32,850 bases of DNA from Rhodocyclales bacterium (lineage in GTDB: Bacteria > Pseudomonadota > Gammaproteobacteria > Burkholderiales > Rhodocyclaceae), in assembly GCA_026399475.1 (NCBI GenBank), contig JAPLQY010000070.1, positions 1 to 32,850 of the forward strand, in the 5' to 3' direction. Positions 14,998 to 23,057 of this stretch are shown here, one piece after another. Below the pieces are notes generated by a model. It made no database searches. It was not told the origin of the DNA and saw only the letters and a program-made list of their open reading frames with translations. Position numbers and translations under genes: made by a program. How positions within the stretch are numbered: position 1 is the stretch's first letter; each line of letters begins with the position of its first letter.

Positions 14998-16086
14998 ATG
15001 ACCGAAACCTTTTACGATGTACTGCGGCGCCAGGGCATCAGCCGGCGCAGTTTTCTCAAGTTCTGTTCCCTTACTGCAACGTCGTTGGGCCTGGGCAGCG
15101 CCTACGCGCCGAAGATCGCCCATGCCATGGAGACCAAGCCGCGCACGCCGGTGATCTGGCTCGAAGGCCTCGAGTGCACCTGCTGCTCGGAATCCTTCAT
15201 CCGCTCGGCGCACCCGCTGACCAAGGATGTCATTCTCTCCATGCTCTCGCTCGATTACCACGTCACGCTGATGGCGGCGGCGGGTCATCAGGCCGAAAAG
15301 CAGCTCGAGGAAATCAAGAAGAAGTACAAGGGCAATTACATCCTGGCCGTGGAGGGCAACCCGCCCCTCAATGAAGACGGCATGTTCTGCATTGAGGGTG
15401 GCCGGCCTTTCGTCGAGATCCTCAAGGAAACTGCCGCGGATGCCAAGGCGGTAATCGCCTGGGGTGCCTGCGCTTCCTACGGCTGCGTGCAGGCCGCCAA
15501 GCCCAATCCGACGCGAGCCACCCCGATCGACAAGGTGATCTCCGGCAAACCCATCATCAAGGTACCCGGCTGCCCGCCGATTGCCGAGGTGATGACGGGC
15601 GTGGTGACCTACATGCTGACCTTCGACCGGCTGCCCGAGCTCGACCGCCAGGGACGGCCGAAGATGTTTTACGGCCAGCGCATTCACGACAAGTGCTATC
15701 GCCGGCCGCACTTCGATGCCGGCCAGTTTGTCGAGCAGTGGGACGACGATGCGGCACGCAAGGGCTACTGCCTCTACAAAATGGGCTGCAAGGGGCCGAC
15801 CACCTACAACGCCTGTTCGACGGTGCGCTGGAACGATGGCGTCTCGTTTCCGATCCAGTCCGGGCACGGCTGTATCGGCTGTTCGGAAGACGGCTTCTGG
15901 GACAAGGGCAGCTTCTACGACCGCGTCACCGACATCAAACAGTTCGGCATCGAGGCGAATGCCGACAAGGTCGGCGGCACGGCGGCGGCCGCGGCTGGCG
16001 CCGGAGTCGCGGTGCATGCCGCGATGTCCGCGCTGAAGAAGGCGAAGAAAACCGAAAGTACCGAAAAAGTGACGGGAGATAACTGA
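14998..16086 (+). CDS. hoxK: O2-tolerant membrane-bound [NiFe]-hydrogenase small subunit (HoxK/HyaA/HupS)
   Basis: 362 residues. It begins [22 protein letters not shown], with a Tat signal (SRRSFLK) as in R. eutropha HoxK. The proximal cluster has six cysteines: C60, C62, C63 (ECTCCSES), C158 and C163 (CASYGC) and C192 (PGCPP). The extra C62 and C163 are the hallmark of the [4Fe-3S] cluster that makes such enzymes O2-tolerant. Distal and medial clusters follow ([40 protein letters not shown]). A C-terminal Ala/Val-rich segment anchors the subunit. The next gene starts 1 nt downstream. Confidence 0.97.
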   Translation: MTETFYDVLRRQGISRRSFLKFCSLTATSLGLGSAYAPKIAHAMETKPRTPVIWLEGLECTCCSESFIRSAHPLTKDVILSMLSLDYHVTLMAAAGHQAEKQLEEIKKKYKGNYILAVEGNPPLNEDGMFCIEGGRPFVEILKETAADAKAVIAWGACASYGCVQAAKPNPTRATPIDKVISGKPIIKVPGCPPIAEVMTGVVTYMLTFDRLPELDRQGRPKMFYGQRIHDKCYRRPHFDAGQFVEQWDDDAARKGYCLYKMGCKGPTTYNACSTVRWNDGVSFPIQSGHGCIGCSEDGFWDKGSFYDRVTDIKQFGIEANADKVGGTAAAAAGAGVAVHAAMSALKKAKKTESTEKVTGDN

Positions 16087-16087
16087 G

Positions 16088-17887
16088 ATGGGCGCTTACG
16101 AAACCCAGGGCTTCAAGATGGACAACTCCGGCAAGCGGGTCGTTGTCGATCCGATCTGCCGCATCGAGGGCCATCTGCGCGTCGAGGTGAATCTCGACAA
16201 GGACAACGTGATTCGCAACGCCGTTTCCACGGGAACCATGTGGCGCGGTCTGGAAGTGATTCTCAAGGGCCGCGATCCGCGCGATGCGTGGGCTTTCACC
16301 GAGCGTATCTGCGGCGTGTGTACCGGCACCCATGCACTGACCTCGGTGCGCGCGGTGGAAGATGCGTTGAGCATCAAGATTCCGGAGAACGCCAACACCA
16401 TCCGCAACATCATGCAGCTCAACCTGCAGGTGCATGATCATCTGGTGCATTTCTACCACCTGCATGCACTGGACTGGGTGGATATCGTTTCGGCGCTCAA
16501 GGCCGATCCGAAGCGAACTTCGGAATTGGCCCAGTCGATTTCCAATTGGCCACTGTCGTCGCCGGGATATTTCCGCGACCTGCAAAACCGCCTGAAGAAG
16601 TTCGTCGAATCCGGCCAGCTCGGTCCCTTCGCCAATGCCTACTGGGGCAACCCGGCCTACAAATTGCCGCCGGAAGCCAACCTGATGGCGGTGGCGCACT
16701 ATCTCGAAGCGCTCGACTTCCAGAAGGAGATCGTCAAGATTCACACCATCTTCGGCGGCAAGAATCCGCATCCGAACTGGCTGGTCGGCGGCGTGCCCTG
16801 CGCCATCAATGTGCATGACACGGGTGCGGTGGGCGCGATCAACATGGAACGCCTGAATCTGGTCAAGAGCATCGTCGATCGCGCCAAGGAATTCGTCGAG
16901 CAGGTCTACATCCCCGATCTGCTGGCCATCGCCTCGTTCTACAAGGGCTGGCTGTATGGCGGTGGACTGTCGTCGCAGTCGATCATGTCCTACGGCGACA
17001 TTCCGCAGCGCGCGAACGACCATTCGACAGCGAATCTGCTGTTGCCACGCGGCGCCATCATTAATGGCGACCTCAAGAAGATTCACGAAGTGGATCTCAA
17101 GGATCCGGAACAGATCCAGGAGTTCGTCACCCATTCCTGGTACAAATATTCCGACGAGTCCAAGGGCCTGCACCCGTTCGACGGCGTCACCGAGCCCAAC
17201 TACAAGCCCGAGGGGCCGAACTTCAAGGGCACGCGGACGAAGATCGAGAACCTCGACGAATCGGCCAAGTACTCGTGGATCAAGGCTCCGCGCTGGCGCG
17301 GCAATGCGATGGAAGTCGGCTGTCTGTCGCGCATGGTGCTGGGCTATCTGCAGCCGAAGCAGTTTCCGATGATCAAGGACACCATCGACAGCGTGCTGAA
17401 GCAACTGGATATACCGCTGACCGCCTTGTTCTCGACTCTCGGGCGTACGGCGGCGCGCGGCATCGAGGCGCAATACTGTGCCGATCTTCAAGTCAAGCAG
17501 CTCGACAAGCTGATCGCCAACATCAAGGCCGGCGATTCGTCGACTGCCAACGTCGAGAAATGGGACCCGAGCACCTGGCCGAAGGAGGCCAAGGGCGCCG
17601 GCTTCACCGAGGCGCCGCGTGGAGCGCTGGGTCACTGGATCAAGATCAAGGACACCAAGATCGACAATTACCAGTGTGTGGTACCGACGACCTGGAACGG
17701 CAGTCCGCGCGACGCAAAGGGGCAGATCGGCGCCTACGAGGCCGCGTTGATGAATACGCCGTTGGCCAAGGCTGACGAGCCGCTGGAGATTCTGCGCACC
17801 ATCCACAGCTTCGATCCCTGCCTCGCCTGTTCCACCCACGTGATGAGTCCCGACGGGCAGGAATTGACGTCGGTCAAGGTTCGTTAA
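16088..17887 (+). CDS. hoxG: Membrane-bound [NiFe]-hydrogenase large subunit (HoxG/HyaB/HupL)
   Basis: 599 residues, catalytic subunit that splits H2 at the Ni-Fe site. The four nickel ligands are in [10 protein letters not shown] (L2 motif, about residue 73) and DPCLACSTH near the C-terminus. The [11 protein letters not shown]1 motif is near the N-terminus. The C-terminus continues past the His with [15 protein letters not shown], the peptide removed by HoxM. Gas-channel positions carry the ordinary Val (CGVC) and Leu (HFYHL). The N-terminal MGAYETQGF matches the HoxG type start. It is carried to the periplasm with HoxK through the HoxK Tat signal. The gene is intact, unlike hybC. Confidence 0.97.
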   Translation: MGAYETQGFKMDNSGKRVVVDPICRIEGHLRVEVNLDKDNVIRNAVSTGTMWRGLEVILKGRDPRDAWAFTERICGVCTGTHALTSVRAVEDALSIKIPENANTIRNIMQLNLQVHDHLVHFYHLHALDWVDIVSALKADPKRTSELAQSISNWPLSSPGYFRDLQNRLKKFVESGQLGPFANAYWGNPAYKLPPEANLMAVAHYLEALDFQKEIVKIHTIFGGKNPHPNWLVGGVPCAINVHDTGAVGAINMERLNLVKSIVDRAKEFVEQVYIPDLLAIASFYKGWLYGGGLSSQSIMSYGDIPQRANDHSTANLLLPRGAIINGDLKKIHEVDLKDPEQIQEFVTHSWYKYSDESKGLHPFDGVTEPNYKPEGPNFKGTRTKIENLDESAKYSWIKAPRWRGNAMEVGCLSRMVLGYLQPKQFPMIKDTIDSVLKQLDIPLTALFSTLGRTAARGIEAQYCADLQVKQLDKLIANIKAGDSSTANVEKWDPSTWPKEAKGAGFTEAPRGALGHWIKIKDTKIDNYQCVVPTTWNGSPRDAKGQIGAYEAALMNTPLAKADEPLEILRTIHSFDPCLACSTHVMSPDGQELTSVKVR

Positions 17888-17907
17888 CTGTTCGCGAGGG
17901 AAATGCC

Positions 17908-18639
17908 ATGAACCACAATCCGGAAACCGCCGCCGGCCGGACGGTGTATGTGTATGAAGGCCCTGTGCGCCTGTGGCACTGGATCAATGCCCTGTGCATC
18001 CTGGTGCTGGCCTGCAGCGGCTACCTGATCGCCAGTCCCCTGTCCAGCACACCGGGCGAGGCTTCCGATCACTTCCTGATGGGCTACATCCGCTTCGCCC
18101 ACTTCGCCGCCGCCTACCTGTTCGCTGTTGCTTTTCTGGTGCGCATCTACTGGGCCGTGGCCTACCTGTTCGCTGTTGCTTTTCTGGTGCGCATCTACTG
18201 GGCCGTGGTCGGCAACCATCACGCGCGGGAGCTCTTCTACCTGCCCATCGCCAATGCGAAATGGTGGGCCGGACTGCTGCGCGAGCTTCGCTGGTATCTG
18301 TTCATCGAGAAGCAGCCCTACAAGTATGTCGGCCACAATCCGATGGGGCATCTGTTCATGTTTCTTTTCGTGACCGTGGCCGCCGTGCTGATGATCTGCA
18401 CCGGCTTCGCACTCTACGGTGAGGGGATGGGGCTGGGCAGTTGGCAGGACCGCCTGTTCGGCTGGGTAATTCCCCTGCTGGGCGGCAGCCAGGCGACGCA
18501 CAGCTGGCATCACCTCGGCATGTGGGGCATCGTTTGTTTCGTCATCCTGCATGTCTATGCCGCCGTGCGCGAAGACATCATGAGCCGCCAGACCATGATC
18601 AGCACCATGATCAGCGGTCACCGCACGTTCAGGGAATAA
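17908..18639 (+). CDS. hoxZ: Hydrogenase cytochrome b subunit (HoxZ/HyaC/HupC) with internal duplication
   Basis: 243 residues. It is the di-heme membrane cytochrome b that takes electrons from the HoxK-HoxG dimer to quinone. Family motifs: VYEGPVRLWHWINALCI in helix 1, a histidine in the FAHFAAAY segment of helix 2, HSWHHLGMW, and LHVYAAVREDIMS at the end. The 16-residue segment AYLFAVAFLVRIYWAV occurs twice in a row (from a perfect 48-bp tandem repeat), stretching helix 2 and its cytoplasmic end. Homologues such as HyaC have a single copy followed by VGN. The frame is preserved, but folding is likely impaired unless the extra copy is an assembly artefact. Confidence 0.92.
   Translation: MNHNPETAAGRTVYVYEGPVRLWHWINALCILVLACSGYLIASPLSSTPGEASDHFLMGYIRFAHFAAAYLFAVAFLVRIYWAVAYLFAVAFLVRIYWAVVGNHHARELFYLPIANAKWWAGLLRELRWYLFIEKQPYKYVGHNPMGHLFMFLFVTVAAVLMICTGFALYGEGMGLGSWQDRLFGWVIPLLGGSQATHSWHHLGMWGIVCFVILHVYAAVREDIMSRQTMISTMISGHRTFRE
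18112..18207 (+). repeat. Perfect 48-bp tandem duplication inside hoxZ
   Basis: Bases 18112-18159 and 18160-18207 are identical. The unit is 48 bp, a multiple of three, so the hoxZ frame is kept and 16 residues are duplicated. The lack of any divergence indicates a recent event or an assembly error. Confidence 0.97.
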
Positions 18640-18645
18640 GCGCGA

Positions 18646-19266
18646 ATGAATGCCATCGACGATCTGCGCTGCGAAGTTCTGGTTCTCGGCATCGGCAACC
18701 TGCTGTGGGCCGACGAAGGCTTCGGCGTGCGCTGTGTCGAGAAGCTCGCGGCCGAGTGGGTGCTGCCGGAAACCGTCAAGGTGATGGATGGCGGTACCCA
18801 GGGCTTGTACCTGCTGCCCTACGTGCAAGCGGCGCGCCGCCTGGTCGTGTTCGATGCCATCGACTACGGCCTGCCACCCGGAACGATGAAGCGGGTGGAG
18901 GGAGACGAGGTGCCGCGTTTCATGGGCGCCAAGAAAATGAGTCTGCATCAGACCGGCTTTCAGGAAGTGATTTCCGCATCGGCCTTGACCGGGAAACTGC
19001 CGGAGGAGCTGCTGTTGATCGGCGTGCAGCCTGAAGAGCTCGACGACTATGGCGGCAGCCTGCGGTCGGTGGTGAAGGCCCGGCTGGGCGAAGCTGTCGA
19101 TCTGGCGCTTGAGCAACTGCGGCACTGGGGCTACGCACCACAACCGCGTCATGCACCCGCGGAGTCGCGCGATTCCGCGCTGGCGATGGCCGCCTATGAG
19201 GCCGGCCGCCCGTCAGTCGAGGCGGCGTGCCGCTTCGGTGACGACCGCTTCATGCCGGGTGCCTGA
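18646..19266 (+). CDS. hoxM: Hydrogenase maturation endopeptidase HoxM (HyaD/HupD)
   Basis: 206 residues. It cleaves the HoxG C-terminal extension after Ni insertion. Nickel-recognition residues are E24 (NLLWADEGFGVR), D70 (VVFDAIDYG) and H101 (KKMSLHQTGFQEV). The core (about 10-170) matches the family length. The C-terminal 35 residues (from HAPAESRDSAL) are an extra tail, without recognisable motif. It starts 6 nt after hoxZ and is followed 1 nt later by hoxL. HybD (13087) is its paralogue for the other hydrogenase. Confidence 0.92.
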   Translation: MNAIDDLRCEVLVLGIGNLLWADEGFGVRCVEKLAAEWVLPETVKVMDGGTQGLYLLPYVQAARRLVVFDAIDYGLPPGTMKRVEGDEVPRFMGAKKMSLHQTGFQEVISASALTGKLPEELLLIGVQPEELDDYGGSLRSVVKARLGEAVDLALEQLRHWGYAPQPRHAPAESRDSALAMAAYEAGRPSVEAACRFGDDRFMPGA

Positions 19267-19267
19267 C

Positions 19268-19639
19268 ATGTGCCTTGCCTTGCCGATGCAGGTCGTATGC
19301 ATGGAAGGAACGTTTGCGCTCTGCGAAGGACGCAACGGCCGCGAGCGCATGGACACGCTGCTCACCGGGCCGCTCGAGCCGGGGCAGTGGGTGCTGTGTT
19401 TTCTGGGTGCCGTGCGCGAGGTGATTGACGCCGAGCGTGCCGCGCAGGTCGGCGCGGCGCTGGCCGGGCTCGAATCGCTTCTGAGCGCGGCCAGTGCGGG
19501 CGCCGACCAGGCCAGCATTGACACCTTGATCAGCAGCCATTTTTCCGATCTCGTCAATCGCGAGCCACAGTTGCCCGATTTTCTAAGGCCCGCGCTTGAA
19601 TCCACGCTTGACTCCGCAATTTCATCCACCTCCGAGTGA
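19268..19639 (+). CDS. hoxL: HypC-family chaperone HoxL (HupF)
   Basis: 123 residues starting MCLALPMQV, so Cys2 for docking to the large subunit is present. The beta-barrel core (residues 1-65) ends with a FLGAVREVIDAERAAQV stretch as in HoxL/HupF. The remaining tail of about 50 residues is longer than in HypC and helical. HoxL/HupF acts with HypC on the HoxG precursor and helps under O2 (known for R. leguminosarum HupF). The longer in-frame upstream region only shadows hoxM. The stop overlaps a GTG of the next frame (GTGA). Confidence 0.88.
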   Translation: MCLALPMQVVCMEGTFALCEGRNGRERMDTLLTGPLEPGQWVLCFLGAVREVIDAERAAQVGAALAGLESLLSAASAGADQASIDTLISSHFSDLVNREPQLPDFLRPALESTLDSAISSTSE

Positions 19640-19647
19640 CTCAAATC

Positions 19648-20115
19648 ATGAGCGAACTTTTGCCAGCTCCCGACCGCACCGAACGCCTGGCCGAGCGTTT
19701 TTCTATCATGCGTGACCGCTATGGCTACACGCTGCTGGATCGCGACGGGTTTGACGCCTTCATTGCCGCCCCCGGTGCTTGCCTGATCCTGTTTTCCGAA
19801 GAGCTGCAGAAAATTCCGGAGACCTGGGATCTCACTGTCATTCTGCCGGAGGCAGTGGCCAAGCTCCCGATACCGGTCCGTGTCGGGATTCTTGCGCCGG
19901 AGACGGCCCGCTTGCTGGCCGCACGCTATGGCATTCGTGTCTGGCCGGCATTGCTGGCATTGCGTGATGGCGCCTATCTGGGCACTTTGGAGGGCCTGAA
20001 GGATTGGAGTGCCTACAGCCGGCTGATCCCCGAACTGCTGGCGGCGGAACCGTCGCGTGCTCCGGGCATCGGAATTCCGGTGCTCAATGCAAATGCCAGC
20101 ACTTCCTGTCACTGA
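19648..20115 (+). CDS. hoxO: Thioredoxin-fold hydrogenase accessory protein HoxO (HyaE/HupG)
   Basis: About 155 residues of the HyaE/HupG family. The fold is thioredoxin-like: GFDAFIAAPGACLILFSEELQKIPETWDLTVILPEAV then RYGIRVWPALLALRDGAYLGTLEGLKDWSAY, but the CXXC active site is absent, as usual for this family. It is believed to bind the small-subunit precursor before Tat export. A coupled GTG at 19636 overlaps the hoxL stop; I prefer the ATG at 19648, which gives the MSELLPAP start typical for HoxO. No signal peptide, so cytoplasmic. Confidence 0.82.
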   Translation: MSELLPAPDRTERLAERFSIMRDRYGYTLLDRDGFDAFIAAPGACLILFSEELQKIPETWDLTVILPEAVAKLPIPVRVGILAPETARLLAARYGIRVWPALLALRDGAYLGTLEGLKDWSAYSRLIPELLAAEPSRAPGIGIPVLNANASTSCH

Positions 20116-20137
20116 ATTCCACTGAGAGAACGCCGCC

Positions 20138-20986
20138 ATGATGAGCTTTCCAATTCCCGTTGTCGCCTACAAACCCGATATCGGTCCGGGCTCGCAGCCG
20201 CTCGAAGACGAGATCCTGAATACGCTGGACGTGCAGAGCGATGTATATACCTTTCGGCCGCCGGTGACCGAACTCAATGCTCCGCCGGAGGTCGTGGCGG
20301 CGGCAATGGACTTCCTGCGTCTGTTGCATGCCTCGTTGCGGGCGACGCCCTTCCCGGTGTCGCAACCCTTGCGCTTCTCGCTGCTGTCCATGGCGCCGGC
20401 GGTGCGCGACGAGATCAATGAATTGCTGGGCGTGGGCGAGGTCAGCGTTCAAACCGGCATTGATTTGCGTGCGCAGGAAACGGCCTTTACCGGCATCTGG
20501 CGCATTCGCGGCGATGGCGTCGACGATGTCGAAGCCGGCGCCTTCCCGAGTGCCTTGCGCAATCTGGCCCTGGCGCGTGCGTTTCCGTCCGCTGCACCCG
20601 TCGAACCGCCGCTGGATCTGATGAACGCTCCGGCGCTGTATCACGAGATTCGTACGCTTTCGGCGCAATGGACTGCCGGACGGACAGCGCATGTCATCAA
20701 TCTGTCGTTGTTGCCGGCGACGCCGGATGACCTGGCGTGGCTCGACGAGGAACTGGGTCGGATTGCGTTTTCCATTCTGTCGCGCGGCTTTGGCAACTGC
20801 CGTATCACCGCCACCGCACTGCCTTACGTCTGGTGGGTGCAGTATTTCAACAACATGGAAAAGCTGATCCTCAACTCGGTCGAGATCGTCGATGTGCCGG
20901 CCGTGGCGCTGGCCGCAGTGGAAGACTACGAAGAGACCACCATCCGGCTGGCCGAGTGGATCGAGTCGCTCGAAAGCGCGCTCTAA
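20138..20986 (+). CDS. hoxQ: Hydrogenase accessory protein HoxQ (HyaF/HupH)
   Basis: 282 residues, the length of HupH/HyaF. Recognisable blocks are FPIPVVAYKPDIGPGSQPLED at the N-terminus, EVSVQTGIDLRAQETAFTGIWRI in the middle, and RGFGNCRITATALPYVWWVQYFNNMEKLILNSVEIVDVP towards the end. The family works with HoxO/HupG in small-subunit Fe-S maturation. The gene begins 22 nt after hoxO; a second ATG lies at 20141. It ends 7 nt before hoxR. Confidence 0.9.
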   Translation: MMSFPIPVVAYKPDIGPGSQPLEDEILNTLDVQSDVYTFRPPVTELNAPPEVVAAAMDFLRLLHASLRATPFPVSQPLRFSLLSMAPAVRDEINELLGVGEVSVQTGIDLRAQETAFTGIWRIRGDGVDDVEAGAFPSALRNLALARAFPSAAPVEPPLDLMNAPALYHEIRTLSAQWTAGRTAHVINLSLLPATPDDLAWLDEELGRIAFSILSRGFGNCRITATALPYVWWVQYFNNMEKLILNSVEIVDVPAVALAAVEDYEETTIRLAEWIESLESAL

Positions 20987-20993
20987 AGCTGTC

Positions 20994-21224
20994 ATGAAAT
21001 TTCCTGAAGGTTCCTTTGAGCGCACCGGGCGCGAAGTGATCGCCAATCCGATGGCGCTCTTTGAGTGCGGTGTCTGCTGGCTTGTTTATGATCCGACTGA
21101 GGGTGATTCGATCAGCCAGATTCCCGCGGGGACCGCTTTCGTCGACCTTCCGGAGCATTGGGTTTGTCCCGGATGTGAGGCCGCACGCGAGCGCTTCCTG
21201 CTACTTGATGATGCCGCTGACTGA
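20994..21224 (+). CDS. hoxR: Rubredoxin-like protein HoxR (HupI)
   Basis: 76 residues. Iron-ligating cysteines are C25 and C28 (CGVCWLVYDPTEGD) and C58 and C61 (CPGC), the pattern of a rubredoxin. In hydrogenase loci HoxR is needed for making the special proximal cluster of O2-tolerant small subunits (reported for R. eutropha), which fits the six-cysteine HoxK here. ATG 20994 begins the family-typical MKFPEGSFERTG; longer in-frame starts lie in hoxQ. The stop lies about 14 nt inside hoxT. Confidence 0.92.
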   Translation: MKFPEGSFERTGREVIANPMALFECGVCWLVYDPTEGDSISQIPAGTAFVDLPEHWVCPGCEAARERFLLLDDAAD

Positions 21225-21726
21225 GGCGGTCGGTGCACTGACCGCCGCCTTCTCGCGTATTGCGGCGACGCGCATGGCGGGATTGCCGATGAATAATCCT
21301 GCCTTGCGGGTGGCTACCGTTGGCTTCCGGCCATGCCATGAAAACCATTTTGTCGGGGTGCTGATTACTCCGTGGGCAATCAATCTGATGCTGCTCGGCG
21401 ACAAGGCTGCCCGCGACCTGTATCTCGCCGCCGATTGCCGGCAGGCGTGGAACTTTCCGTCCGGCGATTATGATTTCATGGGCGGCGATGAACCGGAATG
21501 CGGTGCCTATCAATCCTGTTCGCTGTTCTCTCCGGTGTTCGAGTTCCCTGATCAGGCCGAAGCCGAAACTATGGCCAATGAGGTCATGAACGTACTTTTT
21601 CTCGACGCAGCGGTGAACGCGGCGGACCGGAATGAGATGGCACGTATCTCCGGACGCTCGGTGCTGCAAGTTCCGACCAGCCGCAGGGGCTTTCTGCAAG
21701 GATTTATTGGCGGTGTTAAGGCGTAA
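21208..21726 (+). CDS. hoxT: Hydrogenase chaperone HoxT (HybE/HupJ family)
   Basis: About 172 residues. Family motifs are NPALRVATVGFRPC, the GVLITPWAINLMLLG strand, NFPSGDYDFMGGDEPECGAYQSCSLFSPVFEF, then a Tat-like SRRGFLQGFIGG at the C-terminus. It is a paralogue of HybE at 13840. Starts at 21208 or 21211 are equivalent, and both overlap hoxR. In R. eutropha a further gene, hoxV, follows here; in this window hypA follows directly, 9 nt downstream. Confidence 0.88.
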   Translation: MMPLTEAVGALTAAFSRIAATRMAGLPMNNPALRVATVGFRPCHENHFVGVLITPWAINLMLLGDKAARDLYLAADCRQAWNFPSGDYDFMGGDEPECGAYQSCSLFSPVFEFPDQAEAETMANEVMNVLFLDAAVNAADRNEMARISGRSVLQVPTSRRGFLQGFIGGVKA

Positions 21727-21735
21727 ACTCCGGCC

Positions 21736-22077
21736 ATGCACGAAATGTCGCTCGCCGAGGGAATATTGCAACTGATCGAGGATGCCTCGCGTCAGCAATC
21801 GTTTGCTCGAGTAAGCACGGTCTGGCTCGAAATCGGCCAGCTCGCGGGCGTTGAAGTCGAGGCCATGAAATTCTGCTTCGACGCGGTGACGCGCGGTAGC
21901 CTGGCGGATGGTGCGCAGCTGGAGATAATTTCGACGCCGGGCTCCGGCTGGTGCATGCAGTGTGCGGCGACCGTGGCCCTGAGTGAAGTGTTCGGTGCCT
22001 GCCCGCAATGCGGTGTGCATCAGGTGCAGGTGACGGGCGGCACGGAAATGCGCGTCAAGGAACTTGAAGTAGCGTAG
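21736..22077 (+). CDS. hypA: Hydrogenase nickel-insertion protein HypA
   Basis: 113 residues, the usual length. Nickel ligand His2 in the [10 protein letters not shown] start is present. The zinc site is C73/C76 (CMQC) and C89/C92 (CPQC). HypA delivers Ni to the large subunit together with HypB, which is encoded 10 nt downstream. It begins the hypABFCDEX block that serves all hydrogenases of the window. Confidence 0.95.
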   Translation: MHEMSLAEGILQLIEDASRQQSFARVSTVWLEIGQLAGVEVEAMKFCFDAVTRGSLADGAQLEIISTPGSGWCMQCAATVALSEVFGACPQCGVHQVQVTGGTEMRVKELEVA

Positions 22078-22087
22078 GAGACGGAAA

Positions 22088-23053
22088 ATGTGTACGACTT
22101 GCGGCTGCGGTGCCGGTGAAGTGAAAATCGACGGCGAACACGCCCATCATGAACATGACCATGTGCATGCCGACGGCACCACGCATAGCCACGATCACGA
22201 TCACGATCATGGACACGGTGCGGGCGGTGCCCACGAGCACGTTCACGAAAGCCCGCATGCCCACGCGCATGCGCACAGCTATGCACCCGCGCATTCGCAT
22301 GCGCCGGGCGTCAGCGCCAAGCGCATGGTGCAGATCGAGCAGGACATCCTGTCCAAGAACAATGCCTACGCGGCCGAAAACCGGCAGCGCCTGGCGGATC
22401 GCGGCATTTTCACGCTGAACCTGGTCTCCAGCCCTGGCTCGGGCAAGACCACGCTGTTGGTGAAAACCATTGAATTGCTCAAGGGCAGCCAGCCCGTGGC
22501 GGTCATCGAGGGCGACCAGCAGACCAGCCAGGATGCAGAGCGCATTCGCGCCACCGGTGCGCCGGCGATCCAGATCAACACCGGCAAGGGCTGCCATCTC
22601 GATGCGCACATGGTCGGCCATGCCATGGGCAAGCTCGAGTTACCGGAAGATTCGCTGCTGATGATCGAGAACGTCGGCAATCTGGTCTGCCCGGCTGCTT
22701 TCGATCTGGGCGAGGCGCACAAGGTGGTGATCCTCTCCGTTACCGAAGGCGAGGACAAGCCGATCAAGTATCCCGACATGTTTCGCGCAGCGACGCTGAT
22801 GTTGATGAACAAGTGCGATCTGCTGCCGCATCTGGCGTTCAGCGTGCCGAAGGCCATCGAGTTCGCGCGCCGGGTGAATCCGGGGATCGAAGTGATCGAA
22901 GTCTCGGCCACGTCGGGGCAGGGCATGGATGACTGGCTGGCGTGGATCGCACGAGGTGCCGCGGCGTCGCGCGTTCAGCGGCAGGACACGGTCGACAGCC
23001 TGCAGCGCCGAGTTGCCGAACTCGAAGGGCAACTGGCCGCGAGGAGCGCATGA
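22088..23053 (+). CDS. hypB: Hydrogenase nickel GTPase HypB
   Basis: 321 residues. The N-terminus MCTTCGCG is the high-affinity Ni motif. Residues about 17-75 are very rich in His (runs of DHDHDHGH and HAHAHAHS), a nickel store as in HypB of several proteobacteria. The GTPase domain follows: P-loop [11 protein letters not shown], the CHLDAHM metal-binding site at the dimer interface, [10 protein letters not shown], and the NKCD nucleotide motif. A C-terminal helical tail ([18 protein letters not shown]) may form a coiled coil. GGAGACGG precedes the ATG. Confidence 0.95.
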   Translation: MCTTCGCGAGEVKIDGEHAHHEHDHVHADGTTHSHDHDHDHGHGAGGAHEHVHESPHAHAHAHSYAPAHSHAPGVSAKRMVQIEQDILSKNNAYAAENRQRLADRGIFTLNLVSSPGSGKTTLLVKTIELLKGSQPVAVIEGDQQTSQDAERIRATGAPAIQINTGKGCHLDAHMVGHAMGKLELPEDSLLMIENVGNLVCPAAFDLGEAHKVVILSVTEGEDKPIKYPDMFRAATLMLMNKCDLLPHLAFSVPKAIEFARRVNPGIEVIEVSATSGQGMDDWLAWIARGAAASRVQRQDTVDSLQRRVAELEGQLAARSA

Positions 23054-23057
23054 AGCC

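Noticed and set aside
15935..17839. 634-codon open frame on the minus strand across hoxG
   Set aside because: It is a shadow of the intact hoxG gene in GC-rich codon use, and the translated product shows no known domain. The same applies to the minus frames over 1131-2972 and 11414-12979.
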